64,000 bases of DNA from Leguminivora glycinivorella (lineage: Eukaryota; Arthropoda; Insecta; Lepidoptera; Tortricidae), in NCBI RefSeq assembly GCF_023078275.1, contig NC_062996.1, positions 9,548,001 to 9,612,000 of the forward strand. Reading direction: 5' to 3'. Shown in pieces: positions 8,717 to 18,799 of the stretch. The notes beneath the pieces were generated by a model, which was not told the DNA's origin, did not search any database, and saw nothing but the letters and a program-made list of their open reading frames with translations. A program made the position numbers and the translations under genes. Position 1 is the stretch's first letter, and the number at the start of each line of letters is the position of its first letter.

Positions 8717-11700
8717 GACAACAACGACAGAGTTCTACGTGCCGGTATACGACTATAGTCCGAACACGCCTATAGTCGCCGCCTGTTCTGATGTCGACCC
8801 AGATAGAACTGCGGCGAAAACTGGACGAAAAGCTTGGGATAGTAAGTATACTATTCCTTTAGTTGTACGAATAAGCGAGGTAGACAAGGCTTGGAACCGG
8901 TTAATCTTTTACCGGTTAAAAACGGTTTATTTAGATTTTACTCCGAACTTTTTAAAGAACGCGAACGTTATGAGAACTTTATATTACCGAAATAAACCGA
9001 TTTATTCGACGAGCGGCGAGGCCGGCGAGACGCACCTAAATACCTACGTTCACGCAGCGAGTTTTTTGTTTGGGTAGAACAGTATTACCTATCATACTGC
9101 GGAATAAACCGGTTTATTTTGTTCTAAAGCGATTAATCGAACGAAACCTTTATGAAATAGTTCTCCTAAAAACCGGTTTAAAAATAGCGGTTTTTCGTGC
9201 GAAAACGAAATTTAAAGGTTTGTCCGCAAGTACATGATAACGGTTTGAAAATTTTACCGGTATCCGAGCCCTTTTTTTTACGGAGTGGAAATGCAGTTAC
9301 GCACAATGTGTGGGACTCGCCGTTTCTTTCCCCTCCCCTAGCGAGGGGGGGAAACTTGGCCCTACCCACTAAACCCACTCCGGCGTTTCATCCTCTCTGC
9401 CCTGCCGGGCGCGATGGGATCGATGTATGTTCATCATGTCATTCACCATGGCGCCCGGTATCCAAGCCCTGAAGGTAGATACGGCGAGGTTCGAGACCCG
9501 GCGAAGGCTGCAGGCCGAGCTCCACGTAGGACCGAAGGCCCGGAGCAAGCTTGATGCCGTGGCTTTCGTGGGCGACGGTGGTGCTGTATTGATCTCCACT
9601 TCGTCATTCATCAAATTGAAACATTCTTTCTATTTTGTTCCAGAATGCATAGACTACCAACACGAGCTGGTTTACCCCTGCGAGCAAACAGCCCTCTCAG
9701 GTAGCATGGGCCGTGCTAACCGCTGCAACCACCATGTGGATGAACTAATCGTTGGAGGCACTAATGCTAAGAGAACTGAGTTCCCTCATATGGTAAACAT
9801 CTTTCTTTCTATGTAGGGAACAAACCAAATTATTCTATTAAATATTTCAGAAAACTTAAAAAACAAATCAAAAAAATATTTAATAAAATAACTTGGTTTG
9901 TTCCCTACATCGATAGATGGCAACACCATCTCTCTCGCTATATCGTAATCCTGCAAAAGGATTCATATAGGAGGTGCAAGCACAAATTGCTCGCCCTTAG
10001 AGTTGGTCAAAGGCGCCTAGCCGTCAAAGATAACATACACTAGAGAAATTTCGACGGGTACTTTGGTCGGGGTGGTGTAGCGGTCCAACACATCAGCCGC
10101 GTTAGGTGGAGACCCGGGTTCGATTCCCGGCTTCGCCACCAGTGGGCTTGATCACTTTTTCTTTACTGTATGGTACCTATTTCAGTTTATCTTTCTTTCT
10201 CTTTCTGTCTATATCTCCCTCTCTGTCAGTATGGGCCGCGCTAACTGCAATCACAATGTGGATGAACTCATCGTTGGAGGCACTAATGCTAAGAGAACTG
10301 AGTTCCCTCATATGGTAAACATTATCTTTCTCTTTCTATCTGTATCTATCTCTCTGTCAGTATGGGCCGCGCTAACTGCAATCACAATGTGGATGAACTC
10401 ATCGTTGGAGACACTAATGCTAAGAGAACTGAGTGCCCTCATATGGTAAACATTATCTTTCTCTTTCTATCTATATCTATCTCTCTGTCAGTACGGGCCG
10501 CGCTAACTGCAATCACAATGTGGATGAACTCATCGTTGGAGACACTAAATGCTAAGAGAACTGAGTTCCCTCATATGGTAAACATTACCTTTCTCTTTCT
10601 ATCCATATCTCCCTCTCTGTCAGTACGAGCCGCGCTAACCACTGTAACCTGTGGGCCATTTTTTTTTTTTCAAAGTTGTCCACCCCACCTTTTATTTGGA
10701 TTTAGAAATTTTTATGTGATTTCCACTCAGAATCGCGAGCTCTTTCAATTCTTATAGGAGAAAAAAAGTGTCCCAAAGTTTTTTTCCATTCCGTTACCAT
10801 TTTTTCATACATTTTGTATGGCGGTAACGGAATGGAAGGTTCGAAAAAATGTATGGAAATCTTGGGACTTTTTTTTTCTCCTATCAGGATCGAAAGAGCT
10901 CGCGATTCTGAGTATTAATCGCGTAAAAAATACCCATGTTACAAAAAAAGTGGGGTGGACAACTTTGAAAAAAAAATGGCCCAACTACAACGTTGACGAA
11001 CTCATCGTTCGAAGCACTAACGGCCCAGCTACGACATTGGTCTAAGCGCGACAGCGGTGAGCGGCAGCCATGTGCGAATGAAAAGTCCCATCGTTGTCTC
11101 GCTCCAATGTATGGCCGCCGCTCACCGCTATCGCGCTTAGACCAATGTCGTGGCTGAGCCGTAATTCTGTCTTTTTCAGGTGCTGCTTGGCTATGGACAG
11201 TCGAATGGCTCAGCGGTGTGGCAGTGCGGCGGTACACTTTTGAGCGACAGGTTCATACTTACAGCAGGACACTGCACTTCAGCCAGAGATCTGTAAGATA
11301 TTCTTCTTCTTAGCGTTATCCCAGACCTTCGCCACAGATAATAACAGGGTGGCTAGCCGAATGGCATTTCTCCGACGCCAAACGAAAGCGATACGCCGCT
11401 GGCTCTGTCGCGCCAATACGCAAGCGCGATAGAGATAGATATCTACTAGCGCTTCGTTTCGTGAGCGTTTCGTGAGCGATTGTGCCATTCGGCTAGCCAC
11501 CCAGGCGGCCCGTTTTGGCAATTAATCCTAGGATTTGAAGCAGGCACTAACTTTTTTTACGAAAGCGACTTCCATCTGACCTTCCAACCCAGAGGGTAAA
11601 CTGGATCCTATTGGGATTGGTCCGGTTTCCTGACGATATTTTCCTTTACTGAATCTGTAAGCCACTAAGTAAATAGAATTATTCTACCTTTACTGTACCT

Positions 11701-14700
11701 AGTACACTTATCTCACATGCGCGTTTTGATAGCGTAGGCGGAGGGGTAGCGGAGCGTCAGCGGAGCGCAACGATAGCGGTGCGCCAGACGAACGCTGGCG
11801 TTGCGCCCAGCGGCCGCTGGCGGGAACTAACGAGCGCGGATTACGAGCGGAATGCGCGCGCACCGCTATCATTGCGCTTCGCTAACGCTACGCTATCAAA
11901 ACGCTTTATGTGTGGCGGAGGCTTTACTGTCTCTGATGATTCTACTAGTACTATTCTATTGAGACGGTAATTTAGTGGAACAAGCTTCAATGGACCCAGC
12001 ACTATCGTGAAAGGACATAGGACATTTTAATCTTGAACGAAGCAAAGAACTCTACACCGTGTTTCACTTAACACTAAAAACCTGAAAACCGTTTGTTCAG
12101 AATCGAGAGTAGAATCGATTGAGCTACATCTTGATGGGGGTAATATTTTTATTTAAATTAGTATTATTAGTTATTTTTTATGTGCCTATTCTATTGTATT
12201 CGTAATACAACATTGTGTATATCGCATTGCTAGAGGTTGTATACCTTTTTCAGTATTTGGGGGTATTAATACTGGCTGGTTACTTGGACGATTATTTTTT
12301 CCGCTGCAAGTTTGACGTTGTTTGTCAGTTTAATCTTAATGTTTATCATAAGTCATAACAAATTGAGCTCGTACCTAATTACAACCTTGTCATTTTGAAT
12401 ATTGGGTTTAAATTTGCTTACTGCGATTACCTGTCCAATTTGAAGTTTACTGTGACAAAGCTTTAAAGTGTTTTACAGTGACATCTTAGCTGTCTATTGG
12501 TAAACCTTATGTCGTTGCAGTAACGTACACAAATAAATAGTTTTATGGTTTATGATGGTAGTTAGCAATTATTTTATTAAGTGTAGAGCTAAAAGTCAAG
12601 TAGAGCTGTACAGAAAATTAAAAATTCAATTTTAAAAAAAGTAACCATCAGATTAAAAGATGAATACTCTAGATGAGTTTAAAAAAATAAAAATCAGTTG
12701 GGGTGTCTGAGGTTTTGAGTGATACCGGAAACACGTTGTATAGCTGAATCCTGAGCGTAGTGAGGGATTATAATATAATTATGTGCCCATTTCTCAAAGC
12801 TGAAAGTTACAAGTTACAAGCGGAAGTCTCTTTTCAACTTGTCATATTAGACAGTGACAACCACTTGTAAATTGTAACTTGTAGCTTCGAGAAATGGACC
12901 ACAGTGGCTGATGAGCTTAGGGAAAATTATTTTGCAACTATGTGACGGATATGATATTCGAACTTGCGTTCCAGGGGTCCTGTAGCCTACGCCATCACCG
13001 GCACTTTGAAGCGGACTGACGACGTGTCTGCCTCTCAAGTGCACAGAATACGACGGATAATTAGGCACCCGCTTTACAAGGCCCCTTCTAAGTACCATGA
13101 CATCGCTCTGCTAGAAGTTGAGAATCCGTAAGTGTGTCTTAATTTCCATTATAATCACCATTTAAGTTATTGAAGTGAAACTTCTAATGCGACTTCCAAC
13201 TGACAGCGCGTAACACTCAGTCTTTGTACTTTGCGTGGAATGCCGCTCACTCAGCGCGTAACATTCTGTCTCAATGCGACTCACTCATTCTATTCATTCA
13301 CTTATTCACTCAGTCGGTGACAAAACAGAATGCCCAGAATGATTTTGAATGGTGGAAGGGTTAGTTTGAATGTGTGTGTTTTATAAAAAGACTAGCTTTT
13401 TCTCGCGACTTCGCTCGCGTTAGAAAGAGACAAAAAGTAGCCTATGCCACTCTCCAAGTCTCCATCCCTTCAACTATCTCCACTTAAAAAATCACGTTAA
13501 TTCGTCACTCCGAAATACGGACAAACAAACAGACACACACACTTTCCCATTTATAATATTAGTATGGATGGACGTAACTAAACGCAAAAACGTGATGGTC
13601 ACTTGACAAAATGTTTTTGAGGTTATGTTAGGAAGTTTCACTTCTCCCGCGCGGAGGGACTCCAAGCACTGTTTTTTTTTGTTTTACAAGGGGGCAAAGT
13701 TGTTGTTTAACCGCACATACATACCTTTATTGATACCCGAGCAAGCGCAAGAAATATTGAAGTTCTGTTTCGAGGCACGAAACATATAATTTTTCACCAC
13801 ACCAACTAAAGGAAAGTAGGTACAGCTTTAAAACCTGAAATTATACCAGATCTATTAATTGAATAAACATTTATGGTTCAAATTAACCATTTACGGCTTA
13901 TTTACGGTGGCAACGCGCATGTGACACTGTTTGAGTTGCAGGCGTCCATAGGCTACGGTGACCGCTTTGCATCAGGCGGGCCGTATGCTTGTTTGCCACC
14001 GACGTAGTATATAAAAAAAATTTACAAGTCTATCAGCTAGGATTGGAAATCAAGTTAAAATTGGTCCAAAATTACTTTGCACTCTTGTGGATGAATTGCA
14101 GCTTTTTCATCCATTTTTGGAGAATCAAGAGCGCCTTTACAGTTTGGCCCACTTGCACCAAACATTTAACTCGGGGTTACTGGGCTGTCATCTGTCAAAT
14201 TCTATATAAAATGGTGGATAACCCTCGGGTTAACCCTCCATTTTCGTTGCTGCAAGAGGCCCTTAGTGTGGTGAAAAAGTCTGTACCTTCCAGTGGCGGC
14301 TGGTGAAAATTTCTGCTAGGCAACACCAAAGCAAAAAGAAACCTACCTTAACATTAGGTACTTTACTAGTAATCAATTTTAGGCAAGCCGGTGGGAATCG
14401 GCTTGTATGGACCAGCCGCTGCTGGTACCTTCCAACCTGAAGGGTAAATAGGCCTTATTGGAATAAGCCCGGTTTCCTCACGATGCTTTACACTGATAAG
14501 GTAAACAATATTCTTTCAACTTAATCAGACTTGATATCCCCAGGATTAAACTGGACTTCACCACGGTACCAGCCTGTCTGGACGTGTTCGGCGGAGACCG
14601 TGGTAAAGCTGTGGCCACTGGCTGGGGCGCCACGGCCTGGATGGGGAGCAACGCCGATTATCTGCAGAAGGTAACATCTTATACTTCACCACGGCACCAG

Positions 14701-17700
14701 CCTGCCCACTGGGTGCATCGAAAGTTCCAGCCATACAGAAGCGATTGATCGTTTACGATCGGTCGTAAATGAGATCAGGCCCCATAGCCGAATGGCATTT
14801 CTCCGACGCGAAACGAAGACGAAACGCTGCGAAAGTTAGCCTGGCTCTGTCGCGCCAATACGCAAGAGCAATAGAGATATCTCACTTAATGGTCTCACCG
14901 GAAGACCAGCGCTGGAAGTCGCCAGCAATATGCTGAGGTGAGGCCATTTCGTGGCACTTTATTATTATTCTATGTCAGTGTACACTAAGAGAAAATACAA
15001 CCAGTTTTCATGTTCGTTCAACAAGTTTTTTGGTTAAAATAGCGCCTACGTGCTCTTTGGTTCAAACAAGAAGCTACTTGTCATTTGAATCGGCAATATA
15101 TTTGAATCAACAAGTCGATTTTATAAAAACAACCTGACACATATTGTTTTAAACATACGTTTGGCTGATTCAAACGGATAAACCGCAACAACTCGAACTT
15201 GTTAAATTCACAATGCAAATTTCTCTCAGTGTAAAATTGTTTATTATCTGTGTGCTTTCGAAAAAAAAAATTCTATTATATGCTATTCTATTAGATAGAT
15301 ATCTAAATACTAGCGTTTCATTTCGTGAGCGTTTGTGCCATTCGGCTACGCACCCAGTAGATACTCGAATGAAAAGGAATAATAAAGTCTGTAGGTAAGT
15401 AAGTATGAGATAAAAATAGAATCGTTGGAGGGAAGGGCTGGGGCAACACACTTTCGATCCATCATTGCGATATTCATGCTTGCACGGGATTTTGTTGTGA
15501 ATTGCGATATCGTACGCGATCAAGTAAATCGTTAACGATATTGACATACACTGTCGATCGGTCGTTTCGATTAATCTGTTGCGACGGATGGTACAGATAT
15601 ACACTACCTTGAATGGGGGCTTAATACTTCACGACGGTACCAGCCTGTCTAACCGTGTTCGGTGGAGACCGTTCTAAAGCCGTGGCCACTGGGTGCCACA
15701 GTGTGGATGGGAAGCAACGCTGACTATCTGCAGAAGGTAACATCCTATACTTCACCACGGTAGCCTGACGTGTTCGGTGGAGACCGTTCTAAGACCGTGG
15801 CCACTGGACGCCACAGTATGGATGGGAAGCAACGCTGACTATCTGCAGAAGGTAATATCTTATACTTCACCACGGTAGCCTGACTTGTTCGGTGGAGACC
15901 GTTCTAAGGCCGTGTTCACTGGGTGGGGTACCACAGTGTGGATGAGAAGTAACGCTGATTATCTGCAGAAGGTAACATCTTATACTTCACCACGACAGCC
16001 TGACGTGTTCGGTGGAGACCGTTCTAAAGCCGTGGCCACTGGGTGCCACAGTGTGGATGGGAAGCAACGCTGACTATCTGCAAAAGGTAATACATGTCGC
16101 TAGAAAGGGATATATAATCAGCGCTCTTGTCAAACCGTTCTAGATCTAAGAGTTTTTGAATGATTCACGGTTATTTTCATTAGACTTATATTGACCGGGA
16201 TATAGACCGTGAATACCTTTTTGATTTTTGTCGAGCTCCCGATATTTCGACGCAGTTGCATGCATCATGATCACGGAAAACTGCGTCGAAATATCGGGAG
16301 CTCGACAAAAATCAAAAATCAATCACGGTCTATATCCCGGTCAATATAAGTCTAACGTTCTAGATCTGTTAGTAGTATGCGGTGCCCCATGGCCTGATGT
16401 ACAACACTAAGGCCCACTTGCACCAAACATTTAACTCGGGGTTAGTGATAGAAGGAAACGATGACTTGGTTATGAAGATGGTTTATTACATGAACGGAGA
16501 ACGGAAGACACTGATACAATTTAGGATGTTAATAGTAGTAGGATCGAAACAAGAATGAATTCCCAACGCACCAGAACATTCATCTGACTTTTTATTCAAA
16601 CATTTAAATCATGTTCTAAGTGCGTTTATGTGGTTACCTAACATTTTCTTTGGTTTACAAAGCATGCTAATTTTTCCAACAGTTAGTGGGCTGTCATCTG
16701 TCAAATTCCATATAAAATGGTGGGTTAACCCTCGAGTTAACCTTCCATTTTCGTTGATGCAAGTGGCCCTAGAATTTTTCAGAATAAGTAAATTAAACTT
16801 TTGCAGGTGACTCTGAACAAGTTCAAAGAGGAAGAGTGTCGAGCCAAGTTCCGACCGAGCCGGAACATTCGGAACGGGTTCGATCCGGAGACACAGGTCT
16901 GCTACGGAGACTACGAACAATCGAAGGATACTTGCCAGGTAATATTACACTTGGGGCGTCTCTTCTGTCAATGCCAAAATCGTGCCACAGTAATCTAATA
17001 GATGGCGCTTAACGCCTGCTAGTATGCAAGTGCGGATAGTTCTATCAATCCTACAAACACACTTACAGAGCTTCGAAAGTCAGTCGCATATATAGAACTT
17101 CTGTCAATCTCTCTCTCTACGGGCTTTGGCCCTAGAGAGTACTCTCTATTGTCATCCATCGCATTCTTTTCCTACACATTCAAATGCTTTTTATGGATAG
17201 AAATTAAAAAATCATGAGTTTAGGTATGCTTTACATAGTAGTTAATCTGCTACCGGTCGATAGCTAAACTTTTCAAACTTTTTAAAGACTCAATCAAATC
17301 AAATGTGAGTGTGCACGGGAAAACGTCCCACTTTGTCGATTGCTATAAAGTCGCTTTGTCAGTTTATTCATATAAAGATACAAGTAAATCTCGCCTTAAT
17401 GGTAACCGACAAAGTGGGACGTTTTACTAAACACACTCACAAATTATCTTACGAGATTTTGAAACAAAATTTTAGAAGCTGAAAGAATTCTGAACCATCA
17501 TCATCCTCCTCCTTGCATTAATTATCCCAGCATTAGCCATGTCCCAAGCTTTGCTATACCAAGATTTGGTGTAGGCACCAGTTTTACGAAAGCGACTGCC
17601 ATCTGACCTTCTAACCCGAAGGCCTTATTGGGATTACTTAGCCGGGTTTCCTCACGAATCTCACTATGTTTTCCTTCACTGAAAAGCGACTGGCAAGTAT

Positions 17701-18161
17701 CAAATGAAATTTCGCACATAAGTTCCGAAAAATTCATTGGTACGAGCCGGGGTTCGGACTAAAGAATTCTGACTAAAGTACACTTTAGTCACATAAATTG
17801 AATAATTTTTAGAGACTATTAAGCTAACACGGTTGCAAAATCACAAAAAAAAATTACTTCACTCAGTCTAATCAACGAAACGTTGATAAAACAAGCATTT
17901 TATTTTCAGTATTCTGAATTAGTTTTTCAAGTTGGTATTGATACATTTTATTTTATTATTTAAAACAGTGTTTATAATGTTTTTTTTTGTCAGGGAGACA
18001 GCGGCGGCCCCCTCACCATACAAAACCGTCAGGTCCATTGCATGTACACCGTGGTAGGAGTAACGTCCTTCGGTAAAGGCTGTGGCACCGTCGGGGACCC
18101 GGGGATCTATACTAAAGTATCTCACTATGTCGATTGGATTGAGAGCATAGTGTTTGCTTGA
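8717..18161 (+). CDS. Secreted trypsin-like serine protease (S1 family), seven exons, 5' exon missing
   Basis: Exons: 8717-8841, 9644-9792, 11180-11292, 12975-13127, 14544-14670, 16807-16938 and 17994-18161. Every junction has GT/AG ends and compatible phase, and together they encode 321 residues and a TGA. The activation site is D-E-L-I-V-G-G (exon 2). The catalytic triad is His in TAGHC (exon 3), Asp in HDIALL (exon 4) and Ser in GDSGGP (exon 7). Asp six residues before that Ser (K-D-T-C-Q-G-D-S) plus the Gly residues of the S1 pocket predict cleavage after Arg or Lys. The region before the activation site holds paired Cys (KC...YPC...RC) as in lepidopteran snake-like proteases, and no full clip domain is visible. 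The first exon starts with one leftover base, so at least one upstream exon carrying the signal peptide is missing. The introns hold copied exon pieces and many MITEs. Confidence 0.9.
8880..9200. repeat. Repetitive tract rich in ACCGGTT and AATAAACCG words
   Basis: Short inverted words (ACCGGTT, AATAAACCG, CGGTTTATT) recur about ten times on both strands inside protease intron 1. No element boundary or coding sense was recognised. Confidence 0.4.
9813..9908. repeat. Foldback, 17-bp arms
   Basis: GTAGGGAACAAACCAA at 9813 is answered by TTGGTTTGTTCCCTAC ending at 9908, with an AT-rich loop. It directly precedes a tRNA-related repeat. The same TTTGTTCCC word precedes the related copies at 53510 and 53880. 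Confidence 0.7.
9909..10160 (+). repeat. tRNA-related interspersed repeat
   Basis: Shares its body (GAGGTGCAAGCAC, CTTAGAGTTGGTCAAAG, GAAATTTCGACGG) and tRNA-like 3' part with the copies at 53470-53838. It lies in protease intron 2. Confidence 0.7.
10071..10140 (+). tRNA. tRNA-like segment inside a repeat, not a functional tRNA
   Basis: GGTGGTG pairs with CGCCACC as an acceptor stem, and CCGGGTTCGATTCCCGG forms a five-base T stem with B-box. The D and anticodon arms are not convincing, and it is embedded in a repeat. Confidence 0.4.
10179..10652 (+). repeat. 131-bp tandem array copied from protease exon 2 and its donor
   Basis: Exon-like copies start at 10231, 10362, 10493 and 10624, exactly 131 bp apart. 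Each has an upstream CAG, the 3' end of exon 2 including the IVGG codons, and (in the first three) the GTAAAC donor. The exon part is 86 or 87 bases, so inclusion would shift frame. The third has an extra A, and the fourth is broken by the MITE at 10655. Confidence 0.95.
10655..10981. mobile_element. Foldback MITE inserted in exon copy 4
   Basis: GGCCATTTTT and CAAAGTTGTCCACCCCAC at the left are mirrored by GTGGGGTGGACAACTTTG and AAAAATGGCC at the right, with the inner arms (CGCGAGCTCTTTC, GTGTCCCAAA) also pairing. The rest of the exon copy resumes at about 10983. A diverged relative lies at 26100-26400. Confidence 0.8.
11021..11162. mobile_element. Foldback MITE in protease intron 2
   Basis: CGACATTGGTCTAAGCGCGA and its complement TCGCGCTTAGACCAATGTCG form long arms, extended inward by GCGGTGAGCGG and CCGCTCACCGC. 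Confidence 0.85.
11350..11504. mobile_element. MITE with GGCTAGCCGAATGGCA termini
   Basis: The terminal repeats GGTGGCTAGCCGAATGGCA and TGCCATTCGGCTAGCCACC are complementary. The interior is nearly identical to 26521-26674. It lies in protease intron 3. Confidence 0.9.
11540..11700 (-). repeat. Lepidopteran-type SINE fragment
   Basis: Minus-strand match to the SINE body seen at 57930 and 62700 (GAAACCGGA..., GGAAGGTCAGATGG..., GTCGCTTTCGTAAA). Confidence 0.7.
11722..11905. mobile_element. GC-rich foldback MITE
   Basis: GCGTTTTGATAGCGTAG at the left pairs with CTACGCTATCAAAACGC at the right. The interior is rich in GCG words. Confidence 0.75.
11990..12780. other. Protease intron 3, unique-looking AT-rich part
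   Basis: No reading frame, repeat family or RNA gene was recognised here. Confidence 0.4.
12784..12898. mobile_element. Foldback MITE, AAGTTACAAGTTACAAG family
   Basis: CCATTTCTC and AAGTTACAAGTTACAAG at the left pair with TTGTAACTTGTAGC and GAGAAATGG at the right. A close copy is at 32363-32474. Confidence 0.85.
13392..13568 (+). repeat. Interspersed repeat ending AATATTAGTATGGAT
   Basis: Begins ACTAGCTTT and contains CGTTAGAAAGAGACAAAAAG, as in the copies at 36519-36697 and 37902-38060. Probably the 3' end of a non-LTR element. Confidence 0.75.
13672..13850 (+). repeat. Truncated copy of the ACAAGGGGGCAAAGTTG repeat, type 2
   Basis: Matches the start of 27184-27640 (GTTGTTTAACCGCAC, GAGCAAGCG, TTTCGAGGCACGA), then diverges. 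Confidence 0.6.
13905..14012 (-). repeat. CCACCGACGTAGTAT interspersed repeat
   Basis: Inverted match to 24745-24850 over most of its length (GGCAACGCGCATGTGACACT, CGGGCCGTATGCTTGTTTGC). Other copies lie at 39300 and 54436. Confidence 0.8.
14142..14264. mobile_element. MITE with GGCCCACTTGCACCAAA terminus
   Basis: GGCC-ACTTGCA at the left is mirrored by TGCAAGAGGCC at the right, and the inner TTAACTCGGGGTTA pairs with GGGTTAACCC. The interrupted second copy is at 16410-16769. Confidence 0.8.
14425..14505 (-). repeat. SINE body fragment
   Basis: Same family as 11540-11700 and 57930-58185; contains CCGGTTTCCTCACGATG. Confidence 0.6.
14680..14725 (+). repeat. Truncated copy of protease exon 5
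   Basis: Ten bases after the real donor (14671), TACTTCACCACGG resumes the exon 5 sequence for about 40 bp, joined to CCACTGGGTGC. It is the first hint of the array at 15620. Confidence 0.7.
14782..14880. mobile_element. Partial MITE, GTAGCCGAATGGCA family
   Basis: Left half of the 11350-11504 family; the right terminus is missing. Confidence 0.7.
15290..15355. mobile_element. Partial MITE, right half
   Basis: AGATAGATATCTA to TGCCATTCGGCTA matches the right half of 11350-11504. Confidence 0.65.
15620..16088 (+). repeat. Tandem array of four copies of protease exon 5
   Basis: TACTTCACCACGG-like starts fall at 15625, 15748, 15863 and 15983 (spacing 123, 115 and 120). Each copy ends CTGCAGAAG or a near match followed by a GTAA donor-like end. 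Copies carry small deletions relative to exon 5 (the CCTGTCTGGACG region and the TGGGGCGCC region), and none has a good acceptor. They look non-coding. No other copy resembles them better than exon 5 itself. Confidence 0.9.
16181..16354. mobile_element. Foldback MITE, ATTGACCGGGATATAGACCG family
   Basis: TAGACTTATATTGACCGGG pairs with CCCGGTCAATATAAGTCTA, and the inner GTCGAGCTCCCGATATTTCG pairs with its complement. A right arm alone occurs at 63535-63650. Confidence 0.9.
16410..16769. mobile_element. Second GGCCCACTTGCACCAAA MITE, interrupted
   Basis: The left part (16410-16448) and right part (16683-16769) together match 14142-14264. The 234 bp between are foreign and flanked by GTTAGTG on both sides. 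Confidence 0.8.
17305..17443. mobile_element. Foldback MITE, ACGTCCCACTTTGTCG family
   Basis: AAAACGTCCCACTTTGTCG pairs with CGACAAAGTGGGACGTTTTA. A near-identical copy is at 30127-30265. It lies in protease intron 6. Confidence 0.9.
17535..17760 (-). repeat. tRNA-headed SINE, minus orientation
   Basis: The order is reversed relative to 62620: body (CCAAGATTTGGTGTAGGC, GTTTCCTCACGA), GAAATTTCGCACATAA, then a short remnant of the tRNA-like head. Confidence 0.75.
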
Positions 18162-18202
18162 TAAATATGTAATTTAAATGTAAGACTCAATTTGTAATTT
18201 GT

Positions 18203-18208
18203 AATAAA
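18203..18208 (+). terminator. Polyadenylation signal of the protease gene
   Basis: AATAAA lies 42 bases after the TGA, followed by an A-rich run. Confidence 0.6.
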
Positions 18209-18799
18209 AAAAAATCATGCATTTTTACTTCGAGTTTTTGTGTTTGTTTATAAACACATCTTGTAACAGCTGTAACTAAAATATTTTAGAGGAGAAAAAG
18301 GTTAAAATACTTTCGATAAAAAATATTCCTATCATGAGAACTAGAGAAAGTTGTAAGTCTGTATGACTTGGCGGGAGCACTACCGTGCCTCTAAGTTTGT
18401 CACCAATCTGTTTTAGTCGCATTGAAAACCATCACTTATTAGTTACTGCCGAAGTAAAATGTGTAATCACAGTGCATAGACTGCCATCTCTTGACACAGG
18501 CTTAGAACTTTTGAACCTCAATTTTGACAATTCGGCCCATATTCTTAGCTTCATATGTGTTAAAATGTCAAATATTAATATTAGCGCCATCTAGCTCAGC
18601 GTACCCCAAAGGTGTAATGCCGTCTAGGCCACCGTACCTTTTTCTGTATGGTACTGAGGTACGTTTTTTTCTTAGACTTTATCTGTCTATACGGAGTTAT
18701 ATGTCTTACCACGATATTTAAAAAAGTAACTTGGCGGCAGACTAACATACCGTGGCTATACATATTACTTTTTAAAAAATAAAAAAAATAAAAAATAAA

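Noticed and set aside
8739..9077. 112-codon frame starting at a GTG
   Set aside because: Only its first third (to 8841) is protease exon; the rest is intron beyond a good GTAAGT donor.
9178..9614. Overlapping GC-rich frames on both strands in protease intron 1
   Set aside because: No protein signature was recognised; likely part of an interspersed repeat, and the frames lie in an intron.
10106..10757. Overlapping frames of 70 to 131 codons in the exon-copy array
   Set aside because: They use a different frame from the protease exon and include the pyrimidine-rich intron pieces.
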